64,000 bases of DNA from Bacteroidia bacterium (GTDB lineage: Bacteria > Bacteroidota > Bacteroidia > J057), in the NCBI GenBank assembly GCA_041391665.1, contig JAWKNO010000002.1:2232001-2296000 (forward strand), given 5' to 3'. A model generated the notes under the pieces. The model was not told the origin of the DNA and did no database searches. It saw nothing but the letters and a program-made list of their open reading frames with translations. How positions within the stretch are numbered: the first letter of the stretch is position 1; each line of letters begins with the position of its first letter. The position numbers were made by a program, and so were the translations under genes. Of the stretch, positions 62,330 to 64,000 are shown piece after piece.

Positions 62330-63282
62330 AGAGGATGAAATTCAAGTTTTGCAAACCACATTCTGATTGAGAGAAAATCGGATAAACCCGGTTGAAACGG
62401 TTGCAATCCGTTTCCTTGTCCATGACAAACTGGAGAGACATGGGACGCAGATTTTCGCAGAGGAAACGCAGATTTTCGCGGAGGCTGCAGAGTACCACGC
62501 ATCAGCAAGATCAGACAGGAAATAACGCGGAAGGCACAACACCCTTTGCGTTACTTTGCGATTCCTTTGCGTCCTCTGCGTGAACCCTATCATCTCAGAT
62601 CGAAGATCAGTTTCATTAAGTTGCAAACATATGAGGAAGCGCAGATTTTCGCAGAGGTTTTGGGTTTGTTTTTGCAAACCGTTTCCTTGTCCATGACAAG
62701 CTGGAGAGACATGGGACGCAGATTTTCGCAGAGGAAACGCAGATTTTCGCAGAAGCCGCAGAGTACCACGCATCAGCAAGATCAGACAGTAAGTAACGCG
62801 GAAGTCCCAACCCCCTTTGCGTTACTTTGCGATTCCTTTGCGTCCTCTGCGTGAACCCTATCATCTCAGATCGAAGATCAGTTTCATTAAGTTGCAAACA
62901 TATGAGGAAGCGCAGATTTTCGCGGAGGTTTTGGGTTCGTTTTTGGAAACCGTTTCCTTGTCCATGACAAACTGGAGAGACATGGGACGCAGATTTTCGC
63001 AGAGGAAACGCAGATTTTCGCGGAGGTTTTGGGTTTGTTTTTGTTTTTTGGAAAACCGTTGTAAACCGTTAAAAACGATAAAATGCACTCCTTCGAAATC
63101 AGTCAAATTTCATCCGCGCTGCTGCTCACAAAATGCAGGGTAGAATAGAAACCCGTTACCTTAAGTGGTAAAGTCTCTGATTGTCAAAAAAATTCGCTTC
63201 TCTGTTGGGAGAAACGAATTCTTTATTTAAACAATGTATCATCTTTGATTAAGCAGCTTTGGCGATCCAAAACTTATGGTAT
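62330..63282. repeat. 271-bp tandem repeats (62408-63060) and flanking non-coding DNA
   Basis: The motif CCGTTTCCTTGTCCATGACA starts at 62408, 62679 and 62950: two full 271-bp units and a third partial unit. Each contains GCGTTACTTTGCGATTCCTT and ACGCAGATTTTCGCAGAG, parts of which also occur in the 132-bp repeats at 35.9-36.4 kb, so the two arrays belong to one family. Open frames across it on both strands are artefacts of the repeat. After 63060 there is only a terminator near 63190. Confidence 0.85.
63185..63220 (-). terminator. Intrinsic terminator for the leftward lipoprotein gene
   Basis: Stem AATTCG-C-TTCTC (63191-63202) / GAGAA-A-CGAATT (63209-63220) has one mismatch, and the minus strand continues with a run of T (A run at 63186-63192 on the plus strand). 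It ends transcription from the gene at 63283-63963. Confidence 0.75.
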
Positions 63283-63963
63283 TTACCACTTGTAGGGGAA
63301 CTTCCGGGCAATACGCCGGTTGAGGCTTTCGATGATTTCGGAGGGTGTATAGCTCCAGTTTGCATCCTGATCTACCCCCATCTTCCACAACAAATCTCCT
63401 GAGTCGCCGTCAAATATCGAACAACTTGCGCGAACATCGGCGGTTTTGACAGGGCCGGCTGGCAGTGGTCCGTTATATGGGCCAAATATCACCGCTCTGC
63501 CCAGTTCAAGCCCAAACCCAGCTGCATTGGTCAGATAACGGCTTTCTTCTATCCGTACTTTTACTACGGCATCTACTTTCAGAATTTCGGCCAGTTTGGC
63601 GGGATCCATTGACCAGGAGTCTTGTACAGATATTTTCTGATCCCGGAGAATCGCATTCGTGCGTTCGATGGACTGGATATCCACTTTTACGTTTTTATTG
63701 GCTTTGCGAAGCAAGGAATTGTACAGTGATTCCTGATAAAAATGGCTCTCCTGTATATCAAGCTGGCGGTAATCGTCGTATGTCAGTCTTGTGGAAACCG
63801 GACCAGAAAAATTGATCTCCACAGGTACGATGGCAATTTCATGATGAAGACTGGTTTCATCCAGCAGCGTACTCGCACTGTAGTGAATCGAGGAAGCGCA
63901 GGACGTAAACAGTATAGGCACCAATGCAAGGGCCAGGAATTGAAGTGTTTGGGAAATTTTCAT
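63283..63963 (-). CDS. Hypothetical lipoprotein, possibly LpoB/TolB-N-like
   Basis: 226 residues. The lipoprotein signal has Cys22 in ILFTSC. The body begins IAIVPVEINFSGPVSTRL and includes NVKVDIQSIERTNAILRDQK, ILKVDAVVKVRIEESRYL and SCSIFDGDSGDLLWKMGVDQ. This order (IAIVP-, then a DAVVxVxI strand, then DGxSGDLLWK) resembles GNA1162/LpoB-like periplasmic lipoproteins that assemble envelope machines. I cannot confirm the family. It is a single gene with its own terminator. Confidence 0.65.
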   Translation of the reverse strand: MKISQTLQFLALALVPILFTSCASSIHYSASTLLDETSLHHEIAIVPVEINFSGPVSTRLTYDDYRQLDIQESHFYQESLYNSLLRKANKNVKVDIQSIERTNAILRDQKISVQDSWSMDPAKLAEILKVDAVVKVRIEESRYLTNAAGFGLELGRAVIFGPYNGPLPAGPVKTADVRASCSIFDGDSGDLLWKMGVDQDANWSYTPSEIIESLNRRIARKFPYKW

Positions 63964-64000
63964 GTTTGTTGTTGTAAAAGGTTTATACTGTTTATATCGG

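Noticed and set aside
62145..62366. 73-codon plus-strand frame overlapping the decayed small gene
   Set aside because: The other frame (62099-62329) looks more protein-like; both cannot be real. I kept the latter as a pseudogene.
62342..62897. Several 80-145-codon frames on both strands
   Set aside because: All are produced by the 271-bp tandem repeat and share the same translated blocks.
1..64000. tRNA, rRNA, tmRNA or riboswitch
   Set aside because: I looked for tRNA cloverleaf, rRNA and common riboswitch signatures in the intergenic stretches and saw none; a covariance-model scan would be needed to exclude small RNAs.

Overview
The window looks like chromosomal DNA of a gliding-type member of the Bacteroidota, probably Saprospiria or Cytophagia. 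The evidence is as follows. Three secreted proteins carry type IX secretion (T9SS) C-terminal signals, two of type A and one of the type B / gliding-motility (CHU_C) kind. Start codons lack Shine-Dalgarno sites. The asd promoter matches the Bacteroidota TTG / TAnnTTTG form. CarB ends without the allosteric MGS domain. Secreted glycosidases are frequent, and dispersed repeats of a kind I associate with this phylum sit between genes. The genus cannot be fixed from the sequence.

Layout. 1-3.0 kb: the 3' end of carB and a convergent secreted glycosidase of the DUF5060/apiosidase-like type. 3.3-6.1 kb: a YceI / outer-membrane beta-barrel / YceI cluster. 6.1-7.5 kb: an ECF sigma factor, a small membrane anti-sigma candidate and a periplasmic CnrX/CpxP-like sensor, overlapping or nearly touching. 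7.6-11.8 kb: GH92 alpha-mannosidase, a D-threonine aldolase/D-serine dehydratase-like enzyme and a DUF5995 protein in one direction. 12-20 kb: a Cys/Asp-rich T9SS protein with five 99-bp repeats, an SRPBCC protein, a Ca2+-type P-ATPase, a Uma2 nuclease-like protein, a small two-helix membrane protein set between two repeat-like segments, an NlpE-like protein and a VOC protein. 20-29.8 kb: GH127, a DUF4344 metallopeptidase, a hybrid histidine kinase, an S9 peptidase, lspA, a lone IS630-type helix-turn-helix protein, a secreted hypothetical and a cold-shock protein.

29.8-33.0 kb is a small AT-rich accessory stretch. It has three hairpin repeats, a lipoprotein gene, and a cyclic-nucleotide-binding/AlbA_2 gene split by an intact IS630-family element. 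Removing the element and one TA copy restores the reading frame exactly. 33.0-36.4 kb: an alpha/beta hydrolase, a concentrative nucleoside transporter with an unusual periplasmic N-terminal domain, and a 132-135-bp tandem repeat.

36.4-50.5 kb is one 4,699-residue gene for a T9SS surface protein with about 50 PKD domains. Domains 14-49 are arranged as twelve copies of a three-domain unit (about 760 bp each). This is the most striking structure in the window. 50.9-53.4 kb holds housekeeping genes (GDP-mannose synthesis, asd) and a prokaryotic cytochrome b5-like domain. 53.4-64 kb holds a TPR protein, a DUF58 protein, lipoproteins, an M43 metalloprotease with PKD and T9SS signal, a DUF2202 / membrane protein / ECF sigma unit, an Old Yellow Enzyme, a hypothetical protein, a decayed small gene and 271-bp tandem repeats.

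I saw no rRNA, tRNA, CRISPR array, prophage or complete defence operon. The best candidates for something undescribed are the triplet-organised PKD giant and the cNMP-AlbA_2 protein interrupted by the IS.
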